Shown here one piece after another: positions 33,291 through 42,396 of a stretch of DNA of 64,000 bases. Position 1 is the first letter of the stretch, and each line of letters starts with the position of its first letter. The DNA comes from Nitrospirota bacterium (GTDB taxonomy: Bacteria; Nitrospirota; Thermodesulfovibrionia; UBA6902): the NCBI GenBank assembly GCA_016207885.1, contig JACQZE010000003.1:248001-312000 (forward strand), read 5' to 3'. Below the pieces are notes generated by a model. It was not told where the DNA came from and ran no database searches. It worked only from the letters and a program-made list of their open reading frames with translations. Made by a program: the position numbers and the translations under genes.

Positions 33291-34265
33291 CTATTCTTTC
33301 CACTCCAGCTTATCAAGCATCGTCTTGTTATCAAAGAACCAGTCAACAGTCTTTTTGACCCCGTCTTCAAGAGATGTTTTCGGCTTCCACCCGAGAACCT
33401 TCCTTGTCTTATCGATATTCGCCCATGTCGCCCTGACATCTGCAGTATGCATCTTGAGCCGCTTCACCTTGACGGTCTTGCCGAGGTGTTTTCCCAAAAG
33501 GTCAATGACATAATTAAGCTTTACAGGATGGTCGCCTCCAAGGTTGAATATCTCGTAACCCACGGGCTTTAATGCGCGGATAGTGCCGTCAGCAATGTCA
33601 TCTATATAAGTGAAGTCCCTGGTCTGGTTGCCGTCTCCGAATACAGGAATGGCTTTTCCCGCGTCAATATTCTTGATGAACTTGAATATGCTCATGTCAG
33701 GCCTTCCGGCAGGGCCGTAGACCGTGAAGTATCTTAAAACGCTGACATCTATTTTGTTTAAATAGTGATATGCATAGCACATCACCTCAGCTGCCTTCTT
33801 TGTAGCGGAATAAGGCGCGAGCGGAGTGTCTGTCCTTGATGTCTCCTTGAAAGGCATCTCTTCAGAAGCATAAAGGCTTGAGGTTGATGCCAGCACGAAC
33901 TTCTTCACCTTGTTCTCAACGCAGCACTCAAGAAGGTTCAGCGTCCCTTTAGTGTTCGCATCGAGATAGACCCATGGGTCTTCAACAGACGCCCTCACCC
34001 CTGCCCTTGCGGCAAGGTTGATGACTCCGCTTATCTTATGTTTTTTAAATACCTCTCTCAACTTCTTGTAGTCTGCGATATCAACTTTGTAGAAAGTAAA
34101 GTCAGGGAATTTCTTAAGTATACCGAGCCTCCAGTGCTTCAACTTCGGGTCATAATAGTTGTTCATGTTATCAACGCCTATGACCTTCACATTTTTCTGG
34201 AGCAGTGTATGTGATACCTTCCATCCGATAAAGCCGGCACAGCCTGTAACCAATATAGTCTTCAT
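33291..34265 (-). CDS. UDP-glucuronate/UDP-HexNAc 4-epimerase-like SDR enzyme
   Basis: A 324-residue extended SDR. The NAD motif is VTGCAGFIGWKV (residues 5-16); active-site Ser is in LASTSSLYA and Tyr-x3-Lys in YSATKKAAE. DNMNNYYDPKLKHWRL is the typical segment of UDP-glucuronate 4-epimerases (CapI/LpsL) and of the TviC/WbpP relatives. Paired with the TviB-type dehydrogenase just upstream (one base overlap), it probably converts the UDP-uronate product to its galacto epimer. The exact substrate is open. Confidence 0.88.
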   Translation of the reverse strand: MKTILVTGCAGFIGWKVSHTLLQKNVKVIGVDNMNNYYDPKLKHWRLGILKKFPDFTFYKVDIADYKKLREVFKKHKISGVINLAARAGVRASVEDPWVYLDANTKGTLNLLECCVENKVKKFVLASTSSLYASEEMPFKETSRTDTPLAPYSATKKAAEVMCYAYHYLNKIDVSVLRYFTVYGPAGRPDMSIFKFIKNIDAGKAIPVFGDGNQTRDFTYIDDIADGTIRALKPVGYEIFNLGGDHPVKLNYVIDLLGKHLGKTVKVKRLKMHTADVRATWANIDKTRKVLGWKPKTSLEDGVKKTVDWFFDNKTMLDKLEWKE

Positions 34266-35569
34266 TATAGCCTCCAGTAATTAAAGCCTGATCTCGCAAT
34301 CTGCTTTTTATTAAAAAATGTCTTCACATCTATTAAGACAGGATTCTTCCCGCACATCTTTTCAAGCTTGCTGATCGTATATTTAATATATGCGTCGTGC
34401 TTTACCGCAAGGATGATCGCGTCATAAGGTTTCCCGCTTTCCGGTTTATCAAGAAGCGAAATGCCGTATTCTTCTGACACCTCTTTCGGATCGGCATGAG
34501 GGTCGTGGACAAAGACTTCCATCCCGTAACTCTTCAGTTCATTATATATATCTACGACCCTTGTATTTCTGATATCGCCGATATTCTCCTTAAAGGTAAG
34601 CCCCATGATCAAAACCCTGCTCTTCCTTACTGAACGGCCGGTCTTGATCAGCTCTTTTATGGTATTTCCTGCGATGTAACGCCCCATATTGTCATTGATC
34701 CTTCTGCCGGACAAGATAACCTCAGGGTGATAACCCATCGCCTGCGCCTTGAATGTCAGATAATACGGGTCAACGCCGATACAATGCCCTCCGACAAGGC
34801 CGGGTTTGAAGGGCAGGAAGTTCCATTTTGTCCCGGCAGCCTCCAAAACGGCATTGGTATCAAGCCCCATCCTGTTAAATATGATGGCGAGTTCATTGAC
34901 AAGCGCTATATTAAGATCCCTCTGAATATTCTCAATGACCTTTGCTGCCTCTGCGGTCTTTATATCAGGAGCCTTGTGTATCCCCGCCTTGACGACCTTG
35001 CCGTAAAGAAGTGCTAACAACTCTGTGGTCTTGCTGTCCTGCGCGGAAACAACCTTTACAATGCCTGATATGCCGTGCTTCTTATCTCCCGGATTGACCC
35101 TCTCAGGAGAGTAGCCGGCCTTAAAATCCCTGCCGCACTTCAGTCCCGACTCTTTTTCAATTATCGGCACGCAATATTCTTCAGTGACTCCGGGGTAGAC
35201 TGTTGATTCATATACAACGATGCACCCCTTTTGAATGTTTTTGCCGACTATCTCGGAAGCCCCTTTAAGCGGCAGAAGGTCAGGTATCTTGAACTCATCA
35301 ATAGGCGTAGGAACGGCAACGATTATTACTGACGCAGCTTTAAGCCGCTCTGCTTCACAAGTAAATTCCATACCGGATGACTTCAGGTCTGCTGAGGATA
35401 CTTCACCTGTTCTGTCCATCCCTTTCTTCAGCTCGGCGATCCTCTCTTTTTTCAGATCAAAACCGATCACATCGAAATATCTGCTGAAATGACTCGCAAG
35501 CGGCAGGCCGACATACCCCAGTCCGACGATCGCTATCCTCTTTCTCTTTTTTAAATAGTCACTGATCAT
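34265..35569 (-). CDS. tviB: nucleotide-sugar 6-dehydrogenase, TviB/WbpO type
   Basis: A 434-residue UDP-sugar dehydrogenase. The NAD-binding N-terminus is IAIVGLGYVGLPLA; the catalytic cysteine is in GGHCIGVDPYYLT. YESTVYPGVTEE and GYSPERVNPGDKKHGI are features shared by the Vi-antigen TviB/WbpO group (UDP-HexNAc 6-dehydrogenases) rather than plain UDP-glucose dehydrogenase. It supplies a uronic-acid donor, with the following epimerase changing its configuration. The divergent upstream gap has a good promoter. The choice between UDP-GlcNAc and UDP-GalNAc as substrate is not resolved. Confidence 0.83.
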   Translation of the reverse strand: MISDYLKKRKRIAIVGLGYVGLPLASHFSRYFDVIGFDLKKERIAELKKGMDRTGEVSSADLKSSGMEFTCEAERLKAASVIIVAVPTPIDEFKIPDLLPLKGASEIVGKNIQKGCIVVYESTVYPGVTEEYCVPIIEKESGLKCGRDFKAGYSPERVNPGDKKHGISGIVKVVSAQDSKTTELLALLYGKVVKAGIHKAPDIKTAEAAKVIENIQRDLNIALVNELAIIFNRMGLDTNAVLEAAGTKWNFLPFKPGLVGGHCIGVDPYYLTFKAQAMGYHPEVILSGRRINDNMGRYIAGNTIKELIKTGRSVRKSRVLIMGLTFKENIGDIRNTRVVDIYNELKSYGMEVFVHDPHADPKEVSEEYGISLLDKPESGKPYDAIILAVKHDAYIKYTISKLEKMCGKNPVLIDVKTFFNKKQIARSGFNYWRL

Positions 35570-35614
35570 TTTATTTTAATTCAGCTTTATTGCGAAAAAG
35601 CTTTATAATACAGT

Positions 35615-35642
35615 TTATTATAATACAGCAATGACCTGTCAA
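35615..35642 (-). promoter_or_regulatory. candidate promoter of the TviB-type dehydrogenase operon
   Basis: A perfect TTGACA (35637-35642, minus strand) is followed after 16 bases by TAATAA (35615-35620). The divergent gap also has TATAATACAG repeated twice (about 35605-35628), which could serve either direction. Confidence 0.45.
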
Positions 35643-35671
35643 AAACAAATCATTATGGCATACGGATACAG

Positions 35672-36778
35672 ATGAAGATAGCGCTGATAAGAAAAAATTA
35701 CACGCCTTACGGCGGGGCTGAAAACTACCTGAGGCAGGTTGCCGCAGGCCTGTCGGATAAAGGGCATGACATACATATCCTGAGCGCAGGTGACTGGTCA
35801 GAGACAGAGTTCCAGGCCCATAATATCAGAACCATCTCAAGCCCGTCTCTACTTTCAAACATTCTATTCTCAATGAATATAAAGAGCTTCCTGGAGAAAG
35901 AGGCCTTTGACTCTGTCGTCAGCTTTGAACGCACAGGTTACGGCGATATTTACAGGGCCGGTGACGGATGCCATAAGGAATGGCTTAATAAAAGAAAGAA
36001 ATACGAGCCGTTTCACAAGAGAATAAGCTTTGCCGTTAATCCCCATCACCGTATGCTTCTGTATCTTGAGAAGAAGACATTTGAGAACTCAAAAATAATA
36101 ATAGCCAACTCCAACATGGTCAAAAAGGACATTACGAAGAACTATTCGATCCCCCCTGAAAAGATACATGTGATATATAACGGAGTGGACCTTGAGAAGT
36201 TTCAACCCGCTGATGACGGGAAAAAAGCCGCTCTGAAATATTCAATGGGCCTGCAAGGCAGGAAGGTCATCTTATTCGCAGGTGCTGACCTTGACAGGAA
36301 GGGGCTGCCTGTATTGCTTAAGGCGTTTTCATTAATGAAAGACAAAGGCGTCAAGCTCCTCGTCGCAGGCAAAGATGCAAAGAAGAGGCATATCTCATCG
36401 GCAAACAAGCTGGGCATAAAAGAAGATGTCATCTTCTGGGGGCCGGAAAAGGATATTACAAAACTCTACGCCGCTGCCGATATCTTTGTCCTGCCTACGA
36501 TATACGACCCTTTCAGCAACGCAACCATTGAGGCGATGGCATCCGGGCTGCCGGTCATAACAACATCGAACAACGGAGCATCCGAACTGATAGATAACGG
36601 GGTGGAAGGCTATGTCGTAAAGGACCCGGCCGATCACAAGCTTATTGCAGAGAAGATAAGTTCTGTATTGTCACAGAATGAAGATATGTCTCAAAACGCA
36701 AGAGACAAGGCTGCCAGATACCCGATCAAAGACGCGGTCGATAAGATCGTCGCGCTCATCTCAGGCGCGCAAGAATAA
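35672..36778 (+). CDS. family 4 glycosyltransferase
   Basis: A 368-residue GT-B fold retaining transferase. The acceptor-side N-terminus is YGGAENYLRQVA; the donor-binding half holds VILFAGADLDRKG and the E-x7-E pair in SNATIEAMASGLPVITTSNNGASELI. The overall architecture (short N-terminal loop, VIYNGVDLEKF hinge) is like RfaG/WaaG lipopolysaccharide glucosyltransferases. First gene of a long plus-strand run that ends at 49614. Confidence 0.9.
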   Translation: MKIALIRKNYTPYGGAENYLRQVAAGLSDKGHDIHILSAGDWSETEFQAHNIRTISSPSLLSNILFSMNIKSFLEKEAFDSVVSFERTGYGDIYRAGDGCHKEWLNKRKKYEPFHKRISFAVNPHHRMLLYLEKKTFENSKIIIANSNMVKKDITKNYSIPPEKIHVIYNGVDLEKFQPADDGKKAALKYSMGLQGRKVILFAGADLDRKGLPVLLKAFSLMKDKGVKLLVAGKDAKKRHISSANKLGIKEDVIFWGPEKDITKLYAAADIFVLPTIYDPFSNATIEAMASGLPVITTSNNGASELIDNGVEGYVVKDPADHKLIAEKISSVLSQNEDMSQNARDKAARYPIKDAVDKIVALISGAQE

Positions 36779-37912
36779 ATGTTCAAAAACGTAAAAAAGA
36801 TACTGGTCATAAAGCTAAGGCATATCGGGGATGTGCTCCTGACGGCGCCGGTGATGAGGGCGCTGAAAGAGGCCTTTCCTGATTCAAAGATCTCTGTCCT
36901 GGCCAACAAAGGGACTGAAGATGTGCTCACAGGAAACCCTCTTATAAGTGAGGTCATTACATTTGAAAGAAAGATAAAAGATATGACTTCGATGAAACGC
37001 ATCGGAAAAGAAATGGCCTTTTTGAAGATGCTGAGGGCAAAAGGGTTTGATATGACGGTTGACCTCACGGGCGGCGACAGGGCAGCTGTGGCATCCTATT
37101 GTTCAGGGGCAAGATACAGGATCGGCATGCAAACCGGCAAGGGTTTTGCCGGAAAGAGATTCCTTTACACAAACACGTCAAAACCTGACAGCAGAAAGCA
37201 TACTGTGCTGCAAAATATGGATATTGTTAAAAAGTTCGGCATAGATACAGCAGGCCTTTCAGTGGATTTCCATGTCCCGCAGAATGAAAGAGAGCCCATT
37301 AAGAAAATCCTTGAAAAGTGTAATATAGACCGGAATGACATCATAGTGCATATACACCCGACATCCAGATGGCTCTTTAAATGCTGGAAGGACGAGTACA
37401 TGGCTGAGATTATAGGATGGCTGATCCAAAAGGGGATAAAGGTCATTCTCACATCATCGCCTGACAGGCGGGAGATGGAAAAGGCAGAGAATATTATTTC
37501 ATTGGCCTCTGCCAAAGATACCGGAAGTTTAATAAACCTCTGCGGCAGAACATCGATCAAGGGGATCGGCGCTGTCTCAGAAGTCTCCAGCCTTTTCTTC
37601 GGAGTCGACTCCGCGCCTATGCACATTGCCGCAGCGGTCAATACGCCTGTTGTGGCGCTCTTCGGGCCGAGCGGTGCATTTCACTGGGGGCCGTGGGATA
37701 ATAACTACAGGGCAGAACAAGAAGAACCATATTTGAAAAGAAACGGTATTCAGACATTCGGAATGCATACAGTGATACAAAAAACAGATGACTGCATACC
37801 ATGCGGAAAGGACGGGTGCAAGGGCAGCAAGAAGAGCAGATGCCTTGATGAGATAACGCCTGAAGAGGTGAAGGCGGTGCTCTATAAGAAGCTTGAGGCG
37901 ATAAGGAAATAA
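36779..37912 (+). CDS. family 9 glycosyltransferase (heptosyltransferase-like)
   Basis: A 377-residue ADP-heptose:LPS heptosyltransferase-type protein. The N-terminus VKKILVIKLRHIGDVLLTAP is the GT9 signature. The acceptor/donor loop SSLFFGVDSAPMHIAAAVN and the C-terminal FGPSGAFHWGPW are conserved. A cysteine-rich tail (CIPCGKDGCKGSKKSRC) is common in the RfaQ subgroup. It starts directly on the stop of the upstream gene. It probably adds a heptose or hexose to the core or to a heptose-like unit; no heptose-biosynthesis gene is in the window. Confidence 0.9.
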   Translation: MFKNVKKILVIKLRHIGDVLLTAPVMRALKEAFPDSKISVLANKGTEDVLTGNPLISEVITFERKIKDMTSMKRIGKEMAFLKMLRAKGFDMTVDLTGGDRAAVASYCSGARYRIGMQTGKGFAGKRFLYTNTSKPDSRKHTVLQNMDIVKKFGIDTAGLSVDFHVPQNEREPIKKILEKCNIDRNDIIVHIHPTSRWLFKCWKDEYMAEIIGWLIQKGIKVILTSSPDRREMEKAENIISLASAKDTGSLINLCGRTSIKGIGAVSEVSSLFFGVDSAPMHIAAAVNTPVVALFGPSGAFHWGPWDNNYRAEQEEPYLKRNGIQTFGMHTVIQKTDDCIPCGKDGCKGSKKSRCLDEITPEEVKAVLYKKLEAIRK

Positions 37913-39004
37913 ATGTTCACACTTCTTCATACAGAATCATCAACCGGCTGGGGCGGCCAGGAGAACCGGACGCTGAACGAGTCTCTCGGCCTCAGGAAGT
38001 TTGGCGCAAGGGTCATCATCCTGTGCCAGCCTGAGAGCGTTATAGGGAAGAAGGCTGAAGCAGAAGGCATCGAGGTGAGAAGGTGCAGGATGAAGAAGAG
38101 TTATGATATCTTTGCATTAAAACATATTCTGGATATCATAAGAAAAGATGCAGTGGATATCATCAATACCCACAGCGGCAGGGACAGCCTCATTGCCGGA
38201 ACAGCAGGAAGGCTTTCACGCAATAAGCCGCTAATTGTCAGGACAAGGCATCTCGCGCTTCCCATTACCTCAACATTTACATATAATCGCCTCGCCCATA
38301 AGGTAGTTACGGTAAGTGAACATGTAAGAGAGTATCTCATAAGTGAAGGAATACCGGCGGAGAAGGTGGCTGCTGTTCATACAGGCGTTGACATCACCAG
38401 GTTCAATCCTGAAAACGCAAATGACCACCTCAGGCAGAAGCTTGAGATCAGCCCTGAAACGCGCATAGTGGGAACCGTCTCTGTGCTCAGACGAAAGAAA
38501 GGGCACCATATCCTGCTTGAAGCGATCCCGCTTATTCTGAAAAAATTTCCGGACGCGCTATTCTTCTTTGCAGGCGACGGCCCGCAGCGTGATAATATCC
38601 GCAGCAGGATAGACGAGATGGGCTTGGAGAATAAGGTCTTCATGTTAGGCATAAGAAATGACATCCCGGATATCCTGAAGTTCTTTGATATCTTTGTGCT
38701 CCCCACCATGCAGGAGGCGCTCGGCACATCATTTCTTGAAGCGATGGCCATGGGCAAACCTGTGATAGGGTGCAACGTCAACGGAGTGAATGAAGTTATA
38801 AAAGACGGAGTGAACGGTTATCTCGTGAAGCCTGAAGACCCTGCTGCGCTTGCTGATGCCGTATTGAGGATGCTCACGCACGATACTGCCGCAAAGGCTA
38901 TGGCGCTTAACGGAAAGAAGATGGTAGAAGAGTCGTTCACAACAGATATAATGTGCGGAAAGATGTTCGAACTTTATTCTTCACTTCTTAAGGAGAAGAT
39001 ATGA
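37913..39004 (+). CDS. family 4 glycosyltransferase
   Basis: A 363-residue GT-B transferase starting immediately after the GT9 stop. The N-terminal GWGGQENRTLNESLGL and the hinge VHTGVDITRFNPE are seen. The donor-binding part ends with PTMQEALGTSFLEAMAMGKPVIG. It overlaps the deacetylase gene by four bases (ATGA), so translation is coupled. The specific sugar is unknown. Confidence 0.9.
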   Translation: MFTLLHTESSTGWGGQENRTLNESLGLRKFGARVIILCQPESVIGKKAEAEGIEVRRCRMKKSYDIFALKHILDIIRKDAVDIINTHSGRDSLIAGTAGRLSRNKPLIVRTRHLALPITSTFTYNRLAHKVVTVSEHVREYLISEGIPAEKVAAVHTGVDITRFNPENANDHLRQKLEISPETRIVGTVSVLRRKKGHHILLEAIPLILKKFPDALFFFAGDGPQRDNIRSRIDEMGLENKVFMLGIRNDIPDILKFFDIFVLPTMQEALGTSFLEAMAMGKPVIGCNVNGVNEVIKDGVNGYLVKPEDPAALADAVLRMLTHDTAAKAMALNGKKMVEESFTTDIMCGKMFELYSSLLKEKI

Positions 39005-39789
39005 TACGCCCTGTTCCTGTGCTCATGTACCACCACATAAACCCTCACAAGGGTGATATGGTCACTATAAGGCCTGAAGTATTTGAAGAACAGATGAAGC
39101 ATTTGAAGAAACGCGGCTGCAGGACTTTAAAGGCCGGAGAACTGGGATCTTATATCAATGGGAACCTGGTACCGGACAACAAATCAGTTGTGGTCACTTT
39201 TGACGACGGCTGGCTTGATAATTACATTTACGCCTTCCCTGTCCTGAAAAAATATAAGCTCAACGCGATCGTCTTTATCATCACAGACCGGACCGAGAAC
39301 GCTTCAGCAAATTCAGAAAGCATCAGCGCGGCTGTCCCGACCCATGATGGATCAAAAAAACTGATATCGAACGGAGAAGCAGGCAGGGTGGTACTTGACT
39401 GGAAGCTGATCAAAGAGATGTATGAAAGCGGTCTGATCGAGTTCTACTCCCATACAAAAAGCCACAGAAGGTGCGCCGAGCTTTCCGAAGCAGAGCTGGC
39501 AGAAGAGCTGAAAGGTTCTAAAGAGATCATGGAGAGCAGGCTGCAGATGCCGTGCCCGTACCTCTGCTGGCCTTACGGCAGTTACAATGAAACATCCGTT
39601 AAGATTGCGAAAGAAGCGGGCTACGAGGCCCTCTTTACAGTTGACCACGGCGTGGCAAGGCCCGGAGATGACCCGTTTCTGATCAAGCGGATAAATGTCA
39701 GGGATAATATACTTTGGTTCAAAAAGATGATCTTCACTTACACAAGCCCGGCCTTTTCCAAATTATATCTTAAGATCAGGAAGAGATGA
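39001..39789 (+). CDS. polysaccharide deacetylase (NodB family)
   Basis: A 262-residue carbohydrate esterase family 4 protein. The metal and base aspartates lie in VVVTFDDGWLDNY, the metal-binding histidines in SHTKSHRR (HxxxH), and the late motif in CWPYGSYNE. It removes N- or O-acetyl groups from a sugar. No signal peptide is visible, so it should act in the cytoplasm on a lipid-linked or nucleotide-linked glycan. It overlaps genes on both sides by four bases. Confidence 0.88.
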   Translation: MIRPVPVLMYHHINPHKGDMVTIRPEVFEEQMKHLKKRGCRTLKAGELGSYINGNLVPDNKSVVVTFDDGWLDNYIYAFPVLKKYKLNAIVFIITDRTENASANSESISAAVPTHDGSKKLISNGEAGRVVLDWKLIKEMYESGLIEFYSHTKSHRRCAELSEAELAEELKGSKEIMESRLQMPCPYLCWPYGSYNETSVKIAKEAGYEALFTVDHGVARPGDDPFLIKRINVRDNILWFKKMIFTYTSPAFSKLYLKIRKR

Positions 39790-40919
39790 GACTCAGTTTA
39801 GCCGACGGCCTGCTCTTCGTAACAATGAAACTCCTCAAGGCGCTTGACAGGAGAGAGTCCGGCATTGAAGACCTGGATACTGATGCAATAAAAAATATTC
39901 TCGTCGTCTCCTCAACCGCGATAGGCGACACTCTTCTCTCAACACCGGCGATAAAAGCGGTTAGAGCGCGCTATCCAAAAGCAAAGATCATTGCGCACCT
40001 CAACATTGCCAATATGAAGCTCTTTCAGAACAATCCGCATATCAACGGCATCATCCCGTATTACGGGGGGTATAAAAAGTTCTTCAAAACCATCAGGGCA
40101 TTTCGTAAAGAGGATCTTGACCTTGCGCTTATCTTTCACGGAAATGAGCCGCAGGCTACGCCTATGGCTTATCTCTCGGGAGCAAGGTTCATCATCAAAC
40201 TTCCAAACACCAGCGAATACAGATTTCTCCTCTCAAACAGCAAAGAGATCACGCGCCCGGAGGCCTTCGGCCACGGGGTAGAACAGAGGCTGAAAGTTGC
40301 AGAGCTGGCAGGCTGCGTCATCACCGATAAAAAGATGACCCTGCCGATATTAAATGACGGAGATACATTTATCAAAAAGTTTCTGCGGGACAACTCCATT
40401 AATGATGCAGATACACTGATAGGGTTCCAGCCCGGCGCCTCGACCATAAGCAGGATGTGGTTTGCAGAGAGGTTTATTGAATTGGGCAAAAGGCTTATCA
40501 AGTCACACCCTGAACTGAAGATAGCAATAACAGGTTCTCCAAAAGAATATGCCCTCTGCAGGAAGATCGCTGACGCCATAGGTGAGAATGTTGTTGTATC
40601 TTCAGGCCGAATACCTTTAAAATACCTGCCATCACTTGTTGAATGCATGAAACTGCTTGTAACGGGAGATACGGGGATAATGCACCTTGCGGCGGCAGTT
40701 GAGACCCCTGTTATCGCCCTGTTTGCCGTATCAGACCCGGAGAGGTCAGGCCCTTATTACGGCCTTGATAAACATATTGTCATCAGAAAAGAGAGGACCT
40801 GCGATCCATGTATCAGTAAAAAATGCAGGTACCAGAAGTGCATGGAGAATATCAGCGTGGATGAAGTATATGATGCCGTTTTGGGCATAGTTGACAGACA
40901 CAAGGCAAAAGAGTCCTGA
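39786..40919 (+). CDS. family 9 glycosyltransferase (heptosyltransferase-like)
   Basis: A 377-residue GT9 protein. IKNILVVSSTAIGDTLLSTP is the N-terminal signature, MKLLVTGDTGIMHLAAAVETP the donor-side loop, and CDPCISKKCRYQKC the C-terminal cysteine motif typical of heptosyltransferases. The N-terminus (LSLADGLLFVTMKLLKALDRR) precedes the GT9 fold and may bind membrane. It overlaps the deacetylase by four bases. Sequence relation to the GT9 at 36779 is only at family level. Confidence 0.9.
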   Translation: MRLSLADGLLFVTMKLLKALDRRESGIEDLDTDAIKNILVVSSTAIGDTLLSTPAIKAVRARYPKAKIIAHLNIANMKLFQNNPHINGIIPYYGGYKKFFKTIRAFRKEDLDLALIFHGNEPQATPMAYLSGARFIIKLPNTSEYRFLLSNSKEITRPEAFGHGVEQRLKVAELAGCVITDKKMTLPILNDGDTFIKKFLRDNSINDADTLIGFQPGASTISRMWFAERFIELGKRLIKSHPELKIAITGSPKEYALCRKIADAIGENVVVSSGRIPLKYLPSLVECMKLLVTGDTGIMHLAAAVETPVIALFAVSDPERSGPYYGLDKHIVIRKERTCDPCISKKCRYQKCMENISVDEVYDAVLGIVDRHKAKES

Positions 40920-40933
40920 TCATTCCGGAGAAT

Positions 40934-41614
40934 ATGGGCCTGAAGAAATATAAAAATATCAACCGCTTTTTAATTGACAACAGGATAAAACGGTTCGAAA
41001 TGGATATTGAGAACGGAAAGACCGTGCTTGATGTGGGGGCGGGAAGCGGCCATTACAGAAAGTTTTTCCCGAACAACAGATATATAACCATCGATATAGG
41101 CCTTGAGCAGGAGAGCAATGAGGGGATTGATATAGTGGCTGACATACTCAATATGCCGATCGATGACTCATCTATAGATTATATGATGTGTATTGAGGTA
41201 ATAGAGCATGTTAAAGACGGCAACCTTCTTCTTAAAGAGATGAACAGGGTGTTGAAGAAGAACGGGAGGCTGCTTATCACAAGCCCGCTCTGCTTTGGAG
41301 AGCACCTCGATCCTCATGACTACTACCGGTACACGCAGTACTCTATGAAAGAGCTGCTTGAGAAGAACGGATTCATCGTGCTTGAGACAGAAAAAAGAGG
41401 AGGCTGTTTCACGCTCATCGCCTACCTTCTCGGGCGTATCCCGGATCAGATAGAGAAGGGGCATGCCCTCCCTGCGCCGCTGAGAAAGCCGTTGATGCGG
41501 CTGTTAAGATGGCCTTTCACATATATGCTGGCCCCTGTATTTCTGAAGCTTGACCGGCTGGACAGCAACAAGAACTTTACGTTAGGGTACTTTTTTGAGG
41601 CTCAGAAGAACTGA
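40934..41614 (+). CDS. class I SAM-dependent methyltransferase
   Basis: A 226-residue type 11 methyltransferase. Motif I is TVLDVGAGSGHYRKFFP with the acidic residue in YITIDIG. IDYMMCIEVIEHVKDG and NRVLKKNGRLLITSPLC follow. EHLDPHDYYRYTQYSMKELL is a segment seen in methyltransferases from O-antigen loci. The C-terminal 60 residues hold a hydrophobic stretch. Target unknown. Confidence 0.86.
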   Translation: MGLKKYKNINRFLIDNRIKRFEMDIENGKTVLDVGAGSGHYRKFFPNNRYITIDIGLEQESNEGIDIVADILNMPIDDSSIDYMMCIEVIEHVKDGNLLLKEMNRVLKKNGRLLITSPLCFGEHLDPHDYYRYTQYSMKELLEKNGFIVLETEKRGGCFTLIAYLLGRIPDQIEKGHALPAPLRKPLMRLLRWPFTYMLAPVFLKLDRLDSNKNFTLGYFFEAQKN

Positions 41615-41649
41615 ATAATTATCGGAATATTAGAAAAAAGGAGAACAAT

Positions 41650-42372
41650 TTGTCTTCAAAAATATGGCTGGACGCGCCGACCAAGGACAGTTCGGAAGAA
41701 TATATCCTGAAGTATTTAAAATATAATCACAACAGGATACACATCCTGTACGCTTATAATTTATTAAAGGCAATGAAATTAGGCCCGGACAGTGTGATAG
41801 CGGAACTGGGGTGTAACGGCCATCTATCATTGAACTTATTTAAAAAACTCGGTTTAACAAAGATCATTGCCGCAGACTTTGACAAATCCGTTCTGGATGA
41901 GATAAGGCATTATACTCAATGGCCTGACAGGATATACAATATTGATTTCAACGACCCTCTCCCGTTAAAAGATGAGAGCGTGGACCTTGTAAATACGCTG
42001 GAGGTTGTTGAACATATTGTCAGGGCTGAGGCTTATTTAAAAGAGATACACCGCGCTTTAAAAAAAGGCGGGCACTTATTGATATCTACGCCCAATCACG
42101 CGTTCTATATAAGCCGCTGGAGGGCGTTAAAAGGGGACAGGCTTGGAACAGAAGGAACTCATTACCGTTTTTTCACCAAGGAGCATTTTGAGGAGATACT
42201 GAATGACAGCGGATTTGAGATCGTAAAAAGGAATTCGGAGGGACATATCCCTTTTGTCGATATAGAGCCCTGGCGCACGATCTTTAAAAGGAAGAGGATA
42301 CATCACCATATCCCTGAATTCCTGGAATCGTTATTTGCAATTCATTTTGTCTGGCTGTGCAAGAAAATATAG
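41650..42372 (+). CDS. class I SAM-dependent methyltransferase
   Basis: A 240-residue protein starting at a TTG with an AAGGAG ribosome site seven bases upstream. Motif I is VIAELGCNGHLSLNLFKKLG. The later motifs are VDLVNTLEVVEHIVRAE and HRALKKGGHLLISTPNHAF. HYRFFTKEHFEEIL is typical of this group. It follows the previous methyltransferase by 35 bases. Target unknown. Confidence 0.85.
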   Translation: MSSKIWLDAPTKDSSEEYILKYLKYNHNRIHILYAYNLLKAMKLGPDSVIAELGCNGHLSLNLFKKLGLTKIIAADFDKSVLDEIRHYTQWPDRIYNIDFNDPLPLKDESVDLVNTLEVVEHIVRAEAYLKEIHRALKKGGHLLISTPNHAFYISRWRALKGDRLGTEGTHYRFFTKEHFEEILNDSGFEIVKRNSEGHIPFVDIEPWRTIFKRKRIHHHIPEFLESLFAIHFVWLCKKI

Positions 42373-42396
42373 GCTATTTATAAAGAAGAACCTCTT

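Noticed and set aside
35605-35628. TATAATACAG direct repeat as a plus-strand promoter for the GT4 at 35672
   Set aside because: No -35 hexamer lies at workable distance on the plus strand; I kept only the minus-strand promoter.
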